64,000 nucleotides of DNA, taken from positions 400,001 through 464,000 of the forward strand of contig NZ_QYUK01000011.1 in NCBI RefSeq assembly GCF_003590945.1, read 5' to 3'. Positions 11,576-20,465 of this stretch are shown in pieces. The position numbers and the translations under genes are program-made. The number at the start of each line of letters is the position of its first letter. The stretch's first letter is position 1. The notes beneath the pieces were generated by a model that did not search any database, was not told the origin of the DNA, and saw nothing but the letters and a program-made list of their open reading frames with translations. The stretch is from Oleomonas cavernae. Lineage in GTDB: Bacteria; Pseudomonadota; Alphaproteobacteria; Zavarziniales; Zavarziniaceae.

Positions 11576-12315
11576 GTTGGGCCTCATGGGTTGAGATGTC
11601 ATAAATTCTTCATCTCTTCTGTCGACACCCGAAATGGCCGGCAAATTTCCTGATTGATATTTCATCGCTGACTTTTTTCAGTCTGCGCTAAAGGGAATTT
11701 GCCGGTCGATTCGAACGCGGCCTGAATTTAGAGCCTGCCACTAGACGATCAATGTGATTCCAGGAGGCCGAGGCAGCGCGCCGTGTTAATTGGCACTAAT
11801 CGATATATTGCCAAATTTCGATAAACCAAATTTTACTGTCGTGAAAGCGCCCAAGTGTAATGAATAACAATTGTGACGGATTTGTTTAATTAGCGGGAAT
11901 ATTTGGTTTCAGGTTGCCGCCAAACAGGTGGCATTAACCATGGGTATCGGTCGCCTGAATAGCCAAGTCATTGCGCGGCGTAATGGTGAAGTAACCCCGG
12001 GGGCCGTGGAAAGTGACGGTGCGCACGCTGCGCGCGAGAAGCCGGCGGCGATGACTGTGATCGAGGCGACACGTGGGCCGCCAATCCCGCGCTTTATGGC
12101 ACTGAGATGACGGGTCGGGCCGGGATTCGTTGTTTGATCGCAAAAGTGTCACCGGCTTGTAATTCGCCGCTGCTATCCCCTGAGCGGGGACCGCGCTCAA
12201 CCGCGCTCTTACGACAATTGACGGCCGGCGTTCAATGCAGCGGAAATCCGCGCCTTGACGCTGCCGCGTTTGCGCGTCCGCTCCCCGGCCGGACTGGTGC
12301 AGGGTGTCGAAGGCT
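11576..12315. other. Divergent regulatory region between the PstS-like gene and tpsB
   Basis: This is about 740 bases with no convincing gene. Bases 11640-11920 are markedly AT-richer than anything else in the window, as expected for promoters or regulator binding. It contains a 9-bp inverted pair, AAACCAAAT near 11824 and ATTTGGTTT near 11900. A 60-codon ORF at 11928-12110 has no ribosome binding site or recognisable composition and is not called. A weak Pho-box-like site lies at 12146-12163. Confidence 0.6.
12146..12163 (+). promoter_or_regulatory. Candidate Pho box upstream of tpsB
   Basis: GTGTCAC, four bases, then TTGTAAT matches the direct-repeat PhoB consensus CTGTCAT-N4-CTGTCAT at 10 of 14 positions. 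It lies about 150 bases before tpsB. The match is imperfect and could occur by chance; it is listed because the divergent gene encodes a phosphate-binding protein. Confidence 0.3.
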
Positions 12316-13959
12316 ATGCTCGCTGTTGTTCCCGATTGCTGCTCGAGGCTGCGTGGCACGCCTGCCGCGGGCCTTGCCACGGCACTCGTGATCTTCCTGG
12401 GCCTGTCGGGCGTTGCGGCACCCGCGCGGGCACAGGACGCGGCAGCCGAACGCCGCATCGATATCTGGGAGTATCGGGTCGAAGGCGCCCGCACCCTGGC
12501 CCAGGGCGAGGTGGAGCGGGCGGTCTATCCCTTTCTGGGCCCCAACCGCACGATCGGCGAGGTCGAGCGGGCGCGTGCGGCGCTGGAAAAGGCTTATGCC
12601 GACAAGGGCTTTCAGACGGTCGCGGTCGAAATTCCGCAGCAGCAGGTACAGGACGGCGTTGTGATCCTGCAGGTCACCGAGGGCGCCGTGGGGCGGCTGC
12701 GGGTGCGCGGGTCGCGCTATTTCTCGCTCGACCAGATCAAGGCCGAGGCACCCTCGCTGGCCGAAGGCGCCGTGCCGAACTTCAATGCCGTGACCCGGGA
12801 CATCGTCGGCCTGAACCAGCAGCCGGACCGGCGGGTGACGCCGGCGCTGCGGGCGGGCGTCACTCCCGGCACGGTCGACGTGGACCTGAATGTCGAGGAC
12901 ACCTTTCCGCTTCACGGCAGTCTCGAGCTGAACAATCGCCAGAGCCAGGACACCACGCCGCTGCGCCTCAATGCGTCGCTGCGCTACGACAATCTGTGGC
13001 AGCTCGGCCATTCGCTGACGCTCGGCTATCAGGTGGCGCCCGAGAACCGCGATGACGGCGAGGTCTATTCGGGCTCGTACCTGGCACGCTTTCCGCGCAC
13101 CCCCTGGTTCAGCCTGCTGGGCTACGCCACCAAGAACAATTCGGACATTTCGACCCTGGGCGGCACCAACGTCGTGGGCCGGGGTGAGACCATCGGCCTG
13201 CGCGGCATGGCGACCCTGCCCAGCAAGACCGACGACCTCTTCCACCAGGTGAGCGGCGGGCTCGACTACAAGCATTTCGACGAGCTGGTGGGCCTGGGCG
13301 GCGACACCAACCAGTCGACGCCCATTACCTACTATCCGGTCTCGGTCGATTACACCGCGAGTTGGACGGCGGAAGAGTCGCAGACCGACGCCGGCCTGGG
13401 CCTGACCTTCAACCTGCGCGGCCTGGGCAGTACCGATACCCGCTTCCGCGACAAGCGCTTCAACAGTGCCGGTGACTTCTTCTATCTGCGCGGCAACGTC
13501 TCGCGCACCCAGGAAATCTACGCCGCGATGCAGCTCGTCGCCAGGCTTCAGGGCCAGTTGTCGAGCAAGCCGCTGCCGTCCAGCGAGGAGATCAGCGCCG
13601 GCGGCGCCGATACCGTGCGCGGCTACCTCGAATCCGAGGCGCTGGGCGACAACGGCATCGTCGGCTCCGTGGAATTGCGCAGCCCCTCGCTGACCGAGGT
13701 CGGCGGCGAGGATTGGAGCGACGGCATCGTGAACGACTGGCGTGTCTACGCCTTCGTCGATGGCGCCGTCCTGGCCGTGCTGCGCCCGCCCGCCGAGCAG
13801 GATGACCGGTTCGACCTGGCCAGTGTCGGCGTCGGCACCTCGATCCGCCTGATCGACTACCTGAACGGGTCGGTCGATGTCGGTATTCCGCTGGTTACCC
13901 AGGCGTCGTCCAGTGCCGGCGATCCCAGGGTGCATTTCCGTGTATGGGGTGAGTTTTGA
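12316..13959 (+). CDS. TpsB outer-membrane transporter (ShlB/FhaC/HecB family)
   Basis: This is the outer-membrane beta-barrel pore that secretes the TpsA exoprotein; 547 residues, the usual family size. Seen: signal peptide about 1-39 ending APARA, then POTRA-type sequence from about residue 45 ('IDIWEYRVEGARTL', 'AVEIPQQQVQDGVVILQVTEG', 'LRVRGSRYFS'), then a barrel-like region with alternating hydrophobic strands. The conserved VRGY motif of loop L6 is present near residue 433 (TVRGYLE). The protein ends in Phe, as barrels usually do. The frame stays open upstream to a GTG at 12304, but ATG 12316 gives the better signal peptide. It is the first gene of a rightward operon with the exbB-like gene. 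Confidence 0.93.
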   Translation: MLAVVPDCCSRLRGTPAAGLATALVIFLGLSGVAAPARAQDAAAERRIDIWEYRVEGARTLAQGEVERAVYPFLGPNRTIGEVERARAALEKAYADKGFQTVAVEIPQQQVQDGVVILQVTEGAVGRLRVRGSRYFSLDQIKAEAPSLAEGAVPNFNAVTRDIVGLNQQPDRRVTPALRAGVTPGTVDVDLNVEDTFPLHGSLELNNRQSQDTTPLRLNASLRYDNLWQLGHSLTLGYQVAPENRDDGEVYSGSYLARFPRTPWFSLLGYATKNNSDISTLGGTNVVGRGETIGLRGMATLPSKTDDLFHQVSGGLDYKHFDELVGLGGDTNQSTPITYYPVSVDYTASWTAEESQTDAGLGLTFNLRGLGSTDTRFRDKRFNSAGDFFYLRGNVSRTQEIYAAMQLVARLQGQLSSKPLPSSEEISAGGADTVRGYLESEALGDNGIVGSVELRSPSLTEVGGEDWSDGIVNDWRVYAFVDGAVLAVLRPPAEQDDRFDLASVGVGTSIRLIDYLNGSVDVGIPLVTQASSSAGDPRVHFRVWGEF

Positions 13960-13988
13960 CACCTTACGCAGTCGAAGGGTTTGGAGCG

Positions 13989-15961
13989 ATGCGACGCCGG
14001 TTTGCTGGGCCGATCATGGCCACGATGCTGGGCCTTCTGGCCGGCCTGATGCTGCTGCCCAGTGCGGCGCAGGCCTGGTGGAACGATGAGTGGACGCTGC
14101 GCAAGCAACTGACCATCGATACCAGCGCCACCGGGGCCGCCATCACCGAGCCGATCGGCACCACGCCCGTGCTGATCCGGCTGCATTCGGGCAACTTCCA
14201 GTTCGAGGTGGCGAAGGAGGACGGCGCGGACCTGCGCTTCGTCGCCGAGGACGACGTGACGCCGCTGAAGCATCACATCGAGAAATACGACACCCTGCTG
14301 GGCGAGGCTTTCGTCTGGGTCTCGGTGCCGGATCTCAAGCCCGGCGCCCAGGCAAAGCTGTGGCTCTACTACGGCAATACCAAGGCCTCGGCGGCCGAGG
14401 ATGCCAAGGGGACCTACGACCCTAACACCGTCCTCGCCTATCATTTCACCGAGCGCGGCGTGCCCGTGCGCGATTACACCACCTGGGGCAACAGCGCGCA
14501 GACCGCCGGGTTGACCGGCGACGGCGCGATGATCGGGTCGGGCCTGCGCCTGGACGGCCAGTTGACGGTGACGCTGCCGGCCTCGGCCTCGCTCGCCTGG
14601 GACAACGGCGCGGCCATGACCTGGTCCGCCTGGGTCAAGATGAACGCGGCCCAGCCCAATGCCGTGATCTTCAGCCGGCGCGACGGCGTGGCCGGCCTGA
14701 CCATCGGCGCAGACAACGGCGCGCCCTTCGTCGAAGTGAGCAATGCCTTCGGCACCCAGCGCAGTGCGCTCGGCAGACCGCTCGCGGCCGGCACCTGGCA
14801 TCACCTCGCCGTGGCGGCCGATGGCCAGCAGGTGACCGTCTATGTCGATGGCGTCTCCTACGCCCAGGTGAACGCCGTCCTCGCCGCCATGGCCACGCCC
14901 GCGGTCATCGGCGCCGAGGTGGCGCCGCCGGCACCGGTGGTGGCGCCAGCGGCGCCTGCCGTCGTCGAACCCGCGCTGACGCCCGACGCCGGCGCCGTGC
15001 CGGCGGCCCCGCCGGTCGAAGCCGTGCCGGCTGCGCCGACCTACGTCGGCTTCGTCGGCGAACTCGACGAGCTCGAAATCGCCAAGGTCGCGCGCCCGGC
15101 CGGCTTCATCAAGGCGGCGGCGTTCGGGCAGGGGGCCGAAAACGCCAAATTCCTGACGTTCAGCGTCGACGAAGAAACCGCGAGCTGGCTGACCGGCTAT
15201 TTCGCGGTGATCGTGAAATCGGTGACGCTCGACGCCTGGGTGGTCATCGGCATCCTGGCGCTCATGGCCGTGGTCTCGTGGATCGTGGTCGCGGGCAAGC
15301 TGTCCTATGTGAATCGTCAGGGCAAGGCCAACCGCCAGTTCCTCGAGCACTTCGACGAGGTGGCGAGCGACCTCACCATCCTCGACCGGGGCGATGCCGA
15401 TCACGTCTCGTCCATGGGCGGGCTGATCACCGAGAGCGATGCCCGGATGATGCGCAGTTCCTCGCTCTACCGGGTCTATCATGCCGGCGCGCACGAGATC
15501 CGGCGCCGCTTCGCGGGCAATGAACAGGGGCCGAAATTCCTGCCGGCGGAATCGATCGCGGCGATCCGCGCCAGCCTCGACAGTGCCCTGGTGCGCGAGA
15601 CCCAGAAGCTCAATTCCCAGGTGGTGGTGCTGACCATCGCGATTTCCGGGGGCCGTTCCTCGGCCTGCTGGGCACGGTGGTCGGCGTCATGATCACCTTC
15701 GCTGCCATCGCGGCCTCGGGCGACGTCAATGTGAACGCGATCGCCCCGGGCATCGCCGCGGCCCTGCTCGCGACCGTGGCCGGCCTCGCCGTCGCGATCC
15801 CGGCGCTGTTTGCCTACAACTACCTCAATACGCGCATCAAGGATGCGACCAGCGACATGCACATCTTCGTCGACGAATTCGTCACGCGCATGGCCGAGTT
15901 CTATGCCTGGCGGCCCGATGCCCACAAGCCCAGGCCCGACGACGCCTATGCGGCGGAGTGA
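13989..15961 (+). CDS. DUF2341/lectin-like domain fused to ExbB/TolQ proton channel (one frameshift)
   Basis: This inner-membrane protein of about 657 residues should form the proton channel of a Ton-type energiser, with a large periplasmic sensor-like front. Order: signal peptide 1-29 (ends SAAQA); DUF2341-like region about 50-130 ('TPVLIRLHSGNFQF', 'LWLYYGNTKA'); concanavalin/LamG-like region about 170-345 ('AMTWSAWVKMN', 'AGTWHHLAVAADGQQVTVYVDG') interrupted by an Ala-Pro-Val linker; transmembrane helix near 413-435; cytoplasmic part; two further helices near 545-612 with the ExbB/TolQ signature 'LGLLGTVVGVMITF' and 'AAALLATVAGLAVAIPA'. The frame breaks in G5 at 15648-15652, exactly in the channel motif, and one G restores it. 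ATG 13989 has GGAG upstream. exbD follows directly. Confidence 0.88.
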
Positions 15962-15966
15962 CGGCG

Positions 15967-16374
15967 ATGCAGGTCCAGGGCGACAACAAACCCTATGACG
16001 ATATCAACATCACGCCGATGCTGGATCTCGCCTATGTGCTGCTGGTCATCTTCATCATCATGACGACGGCCAGCGTGCAGGGCATGAAGGTGAACCTGCC
16101 GCGTGCCAGCGCCCAGCCCAGCCTGGCCGAGAACAAGACCCAGGCGATCACCGTGAACGCCGAGGGGCGCATGTTCCTCAACACGACACCGGTTGCCTCG
16201 CTGGACGATCTCAAGCAGCGCCTGCTGTCGCAGAAGGCGCTGACCCCGGATTTCCCGGTGGTCGTGAAGGGGGACGGCCTCACGCAGTATCAAGGGGTGA
16301 TGGACATCCTCGACATGCTGGGCCAGGTCGGTATCACCCAGGTCGGCTTGGCTACCAAGCCGCTCGTCAAGTAG
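15967..16374 (+). CDS. ExbD/TolR-family biopolymer transport protein
   Basis: This is the partner of ExbB in a proton-driven energy transducer; 135 residues. Seen: short cytoplasmic N-terminus, one membrane helix with the proton-carrying Asp in 'NITPMLDLAYVLLVIFI', then a periplasmic domain with 'AITVNAEGRMFLN' and 'VVVKGDGLTQYQGVMDILDML', which match ExbD. A GTG at 15958 overlapping the previous stop is an alternative start; ATG 15967 has the better upstream GCGGAG. It is part of the tpsB-exbB-exbD-tonB operon. Confidence 0.92.
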   Translation: MQVQGDNKPYDDINITPMLDLAYVLLVIFIIMTTASVQGMKVNLPRASAQPSLAENKTQAITVNAEGRMFLNTTPVASLDDLKQRLLSQKALTPDFPVVVKGDGLTQYQGVMDILDMLGQVGITQVGLATKPLVK

Positions 16375-16390
16375 CGGGCGGGACGGCGTC

Positions 16391-17079
16391 ATGGCCAAGC
16401 GCGCACCGCACCGGCAGGGCTTCGTCACGCGGAATGGCCCGGCCATTGCCGCCGGCGTCGTCGCCGTCGGGGTGATCGCCGCCATCGTCCTCGTGTTCGA
16501 CGGGGGCGACAGCAAGCCGACCCGCAAGGTCCAGGAACTGCAGGTGGTGCAGATCGTGCCGCCCCCGCCGCCGCCACCCCCGCCACCCCGCCGCCCGACG
16601 AGCCGCCGCCCGAACCCGAGGTGGCGGAACCCGAGATCAAGGAAGAAATTCCCGAGGCCAAGCCCGAGGAAGCCAAGCCCGACGAGCCGCCGCCGGCGCC
16701 GCTCGGCCTGGACCAGGAGGGTACCGGCCCCGGCGACAGCTTCGGCCTCGCCGGCCGCCCCGGGGGCAATGGCCTGGTCGGCAGTGGCGGCGGCGGTGGA
16801 GGCACCAAATGGGCCGGCTACTCGAACCGCTACTCCACGGCCATTTCGGCGCTGCTGAATCGCGATCCCCGGCTCAAGAAGGCGTCGACCCTGGCCTTGA
16901 AGCCCCGGATCTGGCTGGATGGAACAGGAAGGATTACGCGCGTGGAACTCGGCGGTTCGACCGGAAATGCCGAGATCGACCGGGCGATCAAGGAACTGAT
17001 GCTGAGCGCGCCCTCGGCCGGCCCGCCGCCGCCCGACATGCCGCAACCAATCATTCTGCGCGTCAAGGCGCAGCGGTAG
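16391..17079 (+). CDS. TonB-family energy transducer (one frameshift)
   Basis: This periplasm-spanning protein should carry ExbBD-derived energy to an outer-membrane partner; about 229 residues after repair. Seen: cytoplasmic start, one membrane helix ('AIAAGVVAVGVIAAIVLVF'), a long proline run, a Pro-Glu-Lys region, a Gly-rich spacer and a C-terminal TonB domain ('YSTAISALLNRDPRLKK', 'IWLDGTGRITRVELGGSTG'). The frame breaks in C4 at 16586-16589 within the proline run; one C restores 'PPDEPPPEPEVAEPE'. Its partner is not a classical TonB-dependent receptor, since none is in the window; TpsB or the downstream porin are candidates. Confidence 0.88.
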
Positions 17080-17084
17080 AGCTG

Positions 17085-17135
17085 GGCGCGGCGACGCGCC
17101 AGAGGATGCTAGGCGCGGCGACGCGCCAGAGGATG
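17085..17135 (+). repeat. Two tandem 27-base repeats forming GCGA-loop hairpins
   Basis: Between tonB and the porin gene the 24-base unit GGCGCG-GCGA-CGCGCC-AGAGGATG occurs twice, 27 bases apart (17085-17108 and 17112-17135). Each copy can fold into a 6-bp GC stem closed by a GCGA loop, which fits the GNRA tetraloop pattern. It sits just before the porin start at 17150, so it may act on mRNA stability or on the relative expression of tonB and the porin. Confidence 0.75.
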
Positions 17136-17149
17136 AATGTGGGGATCCC

Positions 17150-18901
17150 ATGTCGTATCGAGTGAAAACCGGCTATCGCCACCTCGGGCCTGCGCTGTTG
17201 TGCTTGGCCGGCCTCGCGGCCGGCGCGCCCGCTTGGGCGCAGGATGCGGCGCCGTCGTCCAATGCCACGGTCAACCTGATCAACCTGATGGTGAAGCGCG
17301 GCCTGATCACCCGTGCCGATGCCGATGGCCTGATTGCCCAGGCGGAAGCTGAGGCGGCGGCGGCGCGCACCGCGGTCGCGACGCCGGCCGGCGCGGGCAC
17401 CGCGGTGGCGGTCCCCAGCCCCGACGGCACGGTACGGGTGCAGTATGTGCCCGAGATGGTGCGCAAGCAGATCCGCGACGAAGTCCGCACCGAGGTGATG
17501 GCCCAGGCCAAGCGCGAAGGCTGGGCCACCCCCAACGCCATCCCCGACTGGACCCAGCGGCTGAAGTTCTCGGGTGATATCCGGCTGCGGTATGAAGGCG
17601 ATTACTTCGGCAACGAGAACGCCAACACCGGCGAGTTCCCGAACTTCAATGCCATCAACACCGGCAACCCGTATGACGTGTCGGATACCAATCCCAATTT
17701 CGCGCCGCAGCTCAATGTCGATCAGGATCGGGAACGGCTTCGGTTGCGGGCACGGTTGGGCGTCGTTGCCCAGCTCGGCAACGGCTTCAGTGCAGGTGTG
17801 CGCGTGGCGACGGGCGACAGCAACTCGCCCGTCTCGACGAATCAAAGCCTGGGCGGCAGCGGTGGCGATTTCAGCAAATATGCCATCTGGCTCGACCGCG
17901 GCTATGTCCGCTATCGGGCCAAGATGACGGATGCACTCGACGTGACCGTGGACGGCGGCCGCTTCGACAACCCGTTCTTCGGGACGGACCTGCTGTGGGA
18001 TGACGACCTGGGCTTCGATGGCCTGGCCCTGTCGGCAACCTATGCCGTGGACAAGGAATTGCAGCCGTTTGCCGTGCTCGGCGCCTTTCCCGTCTACAAC
18101 ACCGACTTCAATTTCGCCAGCAATCAGCCGGCGAAATTCGAAAGCCACGATAAATGGCTCTATGGCGCCCAGGCCGGTGTCGACTGGAAGTTTGCCGAGG
18201 ACTATCGGCTGAAGGCGGGCTTGAGCTATTACCACTACGAAAACATCAGGGGCGAACGGTCGAGCCCCTGCTTGGTGCTCAGTGCGGCGGATGCCTGCGA
18301 TACCGACCTGACGCGTCCTTCCTTTGCCCAGAAGGGCAATACCTACATGGCGCTGCGCTCGATTTCGCCGACGGCGGACAACGGCAATGGCACCACCGAT
18401 CAGTTCCAGTATTTCGGCCTGGCCACCGGGTTCCGCGAGCTGGCGCTGACGGCCCGGCTGGACCTGGCCCAGTTTGATCCCATCCGCGTCACGCTCGACG
18501 GCGAATACGTGAAGAATCTCGCCTTCGACGAGAGCCGTGCCCGCACCCTGGGTATCAACAATCGTGCGCCGACGCCGGACGGAACCACGCCGGGCGAATT
18601 CGAAGGCGGCGACACCGGCTACATGGCCCGTCTCACCGTCGGGACCGAGTCGCTGAAGCAGCGCTGGGACTGGAACCTGCGCTTCGCCTACAAGTACATC
18701 GAGTCGGACGCCATCGTGGACGGGTTCAACGACTCCGACTTCGGTCTGGGCGGCACCAATCTCGAAGGTTTCCTGATCGGCGGCAACCTGGCGCTGAACG
18801 AGAACGTGTTTGCCGGCATGCGCTGGCAGTCGGCCGACAGCATCGCCGGTGCGCCCTACGCGGTCGATGTCTTCCAGGCCGATCTGAACGCGAGGTTCTG
18901 A
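17150..18901 (+). CDS. Putative porin (outer-membrane beta-barrel)
   Basis: This is an outer-membrane channel-like protein, 583 residues. Seen: signal peptide of about 30 residues ending APAWA; a predicted helical N-terminal segment 'LINLMVKRGLITRADADGLIAQAEAEA' that may anchor or oligomerise; then from about residue 140 repeated amphipathic strands with 'RLKFSGDIRLRYEGDYF', 'RLRLRARLGVVAQLGNGFSAGVRVATG' and a terminal Phe ('ADLNARF'), all typical of the 'putative porin' family. It follows tonB in the same direction, and its stop almost touches the next gene (start 18904). Substrate unknown. Confidence 0.85.
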   Translation: MSYRVKTGYRHLGPALLCLAGLAAGAPAWAQDAAPSSNATVNLINLMVKRGLITRADADGLIAQAEAEAAAARTAVATPAGAGTAVAVPSPDGTVRVQYVPEMVRKQIRDEVRTEVMAQAKREGWATPNAIPDWTQRLKFSGDIRLRYEGDYFGNENANTGEFPNFNAINTGNPYDVSDTNPNFAPQLNVDQDRERLRLRARLGVVAQLGNGFSAGVRVATGDSNSPVSTNQSLGGSGGDFSKYAIWLDRGYVRYRAKMTDALDVTVDGGRFDNPFFGTDLLWDDDLGFDGLALSATYAVDKELQPFAVLGAFPVYNTDFNFASNQPAKFESHDKWLYGAQAGVDWKFAEDYRLKAGLSYYHYENIRGERSSPCLVLSAADACDTDLTRPSFAQKGNTYMALRSISPTADNGNGTTDQFQYFGLATGFRELALTARLDLAQFDPIRVTLDGEYVKNLAFDESRARTLGINNRAPTPDGTTPGEFEGGDTGYMARLTVGTESLKQRWDWNLRFAYKYIESDAIVDGFNDSDFGLGGTNLEGFLIGGNLALNENVFAGMRWQSADSIAGAPYAVDVFQADLNARF

Positions 18902-18903
18902 TC

Positions 18904-19524
18904 ATGCGCCGCGTCGCCGTTCCGGCTTTGATGATCGCCATCTCCCTGATTACCCCGGCCCTGGCCGACGATACCGAGGCGCGCCTGCGCGAGGCCCTGC
19001 GCACGGCGACCGCGCAGCAGCGCGCCCTCGAAGACGAGCGCACCGTGCTGCAAGCCAAGCTGAGCGTGGCGGAGAAGGAACGCGATGCGTTGAAGGCGCA
19101 GATCGCCGGCCTGAACACGCAACTGGGCGCTGCCAAGAAGGAGTCGGTCGAACAGGCGAGCGCGGTGGCCCGGCTGGAAACCCAGGTGGCCGACCAGAAC
19201 GCATCGATCGACAAGGTGCAGGGCGTTCTCGGCCAATGCCGGGCCTCCTACCAGAAGGCGATGGGCGAGGGGCAGATCCTGGAGGAGGCGCGCAAGCAAC
19301 TCGTCGGCGAACTCGACGCGCAGACCAAGCGGGCCGAGGCCTGCGAGGTGAAGAATGTCCAGCTCTACAAGGTCGGCAGCGAGATCCTGGAGGCCTATGC
19401 CGATACCGATTTGGCTGATGTCGTGGGCGGGCGCGAGCCGTTCCTGGGCTTGAAGCGGGTGGAACTCGAAACCCTGGTGCAGGACTACAAGGACAAGCTG
19501 CTGGACGGGAAGGTGGCGCCATGA
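18904..19524 (+). CDS. Periplasmic coiled-coil protein of unknown function
   Basis: The gene encodes 206 residues. Seen: signal peptide about 1-21 (ends PALA), then a long heptad-rich stretch about 25-150 ('QQRALEDERTVLQAKLSVAEKERDALK'), with two cysteines ('GQCRAS', 'EACEVK') that could form a disulfide, and a short non-coiled C-terminus. It starts 2 bases after the porin stop and overlaps the next gene by 4 bases, so translation is probably coupled. I do not recognise the family; a scaffold or chaperone role in the secretion machine is only a guess from position. Confidence 0.75.
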   Translation: MRRVAVPALMIAISLITPALADDTEARLREALRTATAQQRALEDERTVLQAKLSVAEKERDALKAQIAGLNTQLGAAKKESVEQASAVARLETQVADQNASIDKVQGVLGQCRASYQKAMGEGQILEEARKQLVGELDAQTKRAEACEVKNVQLYKVGSEILEAYADTDLADVVGGREPFLGLKRVELETLVQDYKDKLLDGKVAP

Positions 19525-20423
19525 CGGGCGTCGCCATGCTGCGCATCGCCACCCTGGCTGTGCTGATGGTCGCCGCGCTGCCGCTGCGGGCCCAGGATGC
19601 CGGCGCCGAGGTGGTGGCCCGCGTCGGCTCTGTCGACATTACGGCCGCCGAAGTCCAGGCGATGCTGGAGGGGCTGCCCGCGCAGCAACGCGAAGCGCTG
19701 GCCAAGGATCCCGCCCTGCTGGGACAGACCCTGCGGCAATTGCTGGCCACGCGCCTGCTCTATGCCGAGGCGCTGGCCCGCAAGTGGGACCAGAAACCCG
19801 AGGTGGCGGCGGCGATCGAGCGGGCCCGCCAGGGCGTGGTGATCGAGAACTACCTGCGTTCCGTCGCCGAGCCGCCGGCCGATTTCCCGGGTGACGCCGA
19901 TATCGCCAGCGCCTATGAGGCGAACAAGACGAGCTTCCTGGTGCCGCGCCAGTACCGCCTGGCGCAGATCTTCATCGCCCTGCCCAAGGGGGCGGACAAG
20001 CCGGCCGAGGAGGCCGCGCGCAAGAAACTCGACGCGGTGCAGGCCAGGCTGAAAGAGAAGGGCGCGGATTTTGCTGTCGTGGCGGCCAAGCTCTCGGACG
20101 AGGATGCGGCCCGGGGCGAAATCGGCTGGGTGCGCGATGATGCGATCCGGCCGGAAATCCGCGACCAGGTGGCGGGCCTGCCCAAGGACGGCATCAGCGA
20201 ACCCGTCCGTCTCGACGACGGCTGGCACATCGTCAAGCTGCTGGACACCAAGGCGGCCTATACGCGGCCGATCGCCGAGGTGCGCGCCGAACTGGTCGCC
20301 GCGCTGCGGCGCGAGCGCGCGGCGGCCGACGCCCAGGCCTATCTGGCCCGGCTGCTGCAAGCCAACCCCGCGGCGATCAACGAATTGGCCCTGTCGCGCC
20401 TGCTGGTCGGCCCCGGCCGCTGA
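19521..20423 (+). CDS. Parvulin-type periplasmic peptidyl-prolyl isomerase (SurA/PpiC-like)
   Basis: This is a folding helper for secreted or outer-membrane proteins; 300 residues. Seen: signal peptide (ends PLRAQ), SurA-type N-terminal chaperone region ('VVARVGSVDITAAEVQAML', 'LRQLLATRLLYAEALARKW') and one parvulin rotamase domain about 140-235 ('YRLAQIFIALP', 'FAVVAAKLSDEDAARGEIGWV', 'DGWHIVKLLD'). ATG 19536 is an alternative start giving a shorter n-region. It is the last gene of the secretion operon, which suggests it chaperones TpsA, TpsB or the porin in the periplasm. Confidence 0.9.
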   Translation: MTGVAMLRIATLAVLMVAALPLRAQDAGAEVVARVGSVDITAAEVQAMLEGLPAQQREALAKDPALLGQTLRQLLATRLLYAEALARKWDQKPEVAAAIERARQGVVIENYLRSVAEPPADFPGDADIASAYEANKTSFLVPRQYRLAQIFIALPKGADKPAEEAARKKLDAVQARLKEKGADFAVVAAKLSDEDAARGEIGWVRDDAIRPEIRDQVAGLPKDGISEPVRLDDGWHIVKLLDTKAAYTRPIAEVRAELVAALRRERAAADAQAYLARLLQANPAAINELALSRLLVGPGR

Positions 20424-20465
20424 CCCCTGCGTCGAGGCTGACGGCGGCACGGTTCTCGCGCCGCG

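Noticed and set aside
11928-12110. 60-codon ORF in the tpsB upstream region
   Set aside because: No ribosome binding site, no family resemblance, and it lies in a regulatory gap.
12232-13962. 576-codon minus-strand frame opposite tpsB
   Set aside because: Shadow of TpsB; no start signal and no recognisable protein features.
16391-17079. Two separate small genes instead of one tonB
   Set aside because: The first frame has only the membrane helix and proline run, the second only the TonB domain; one C joins them into a normal TonB.
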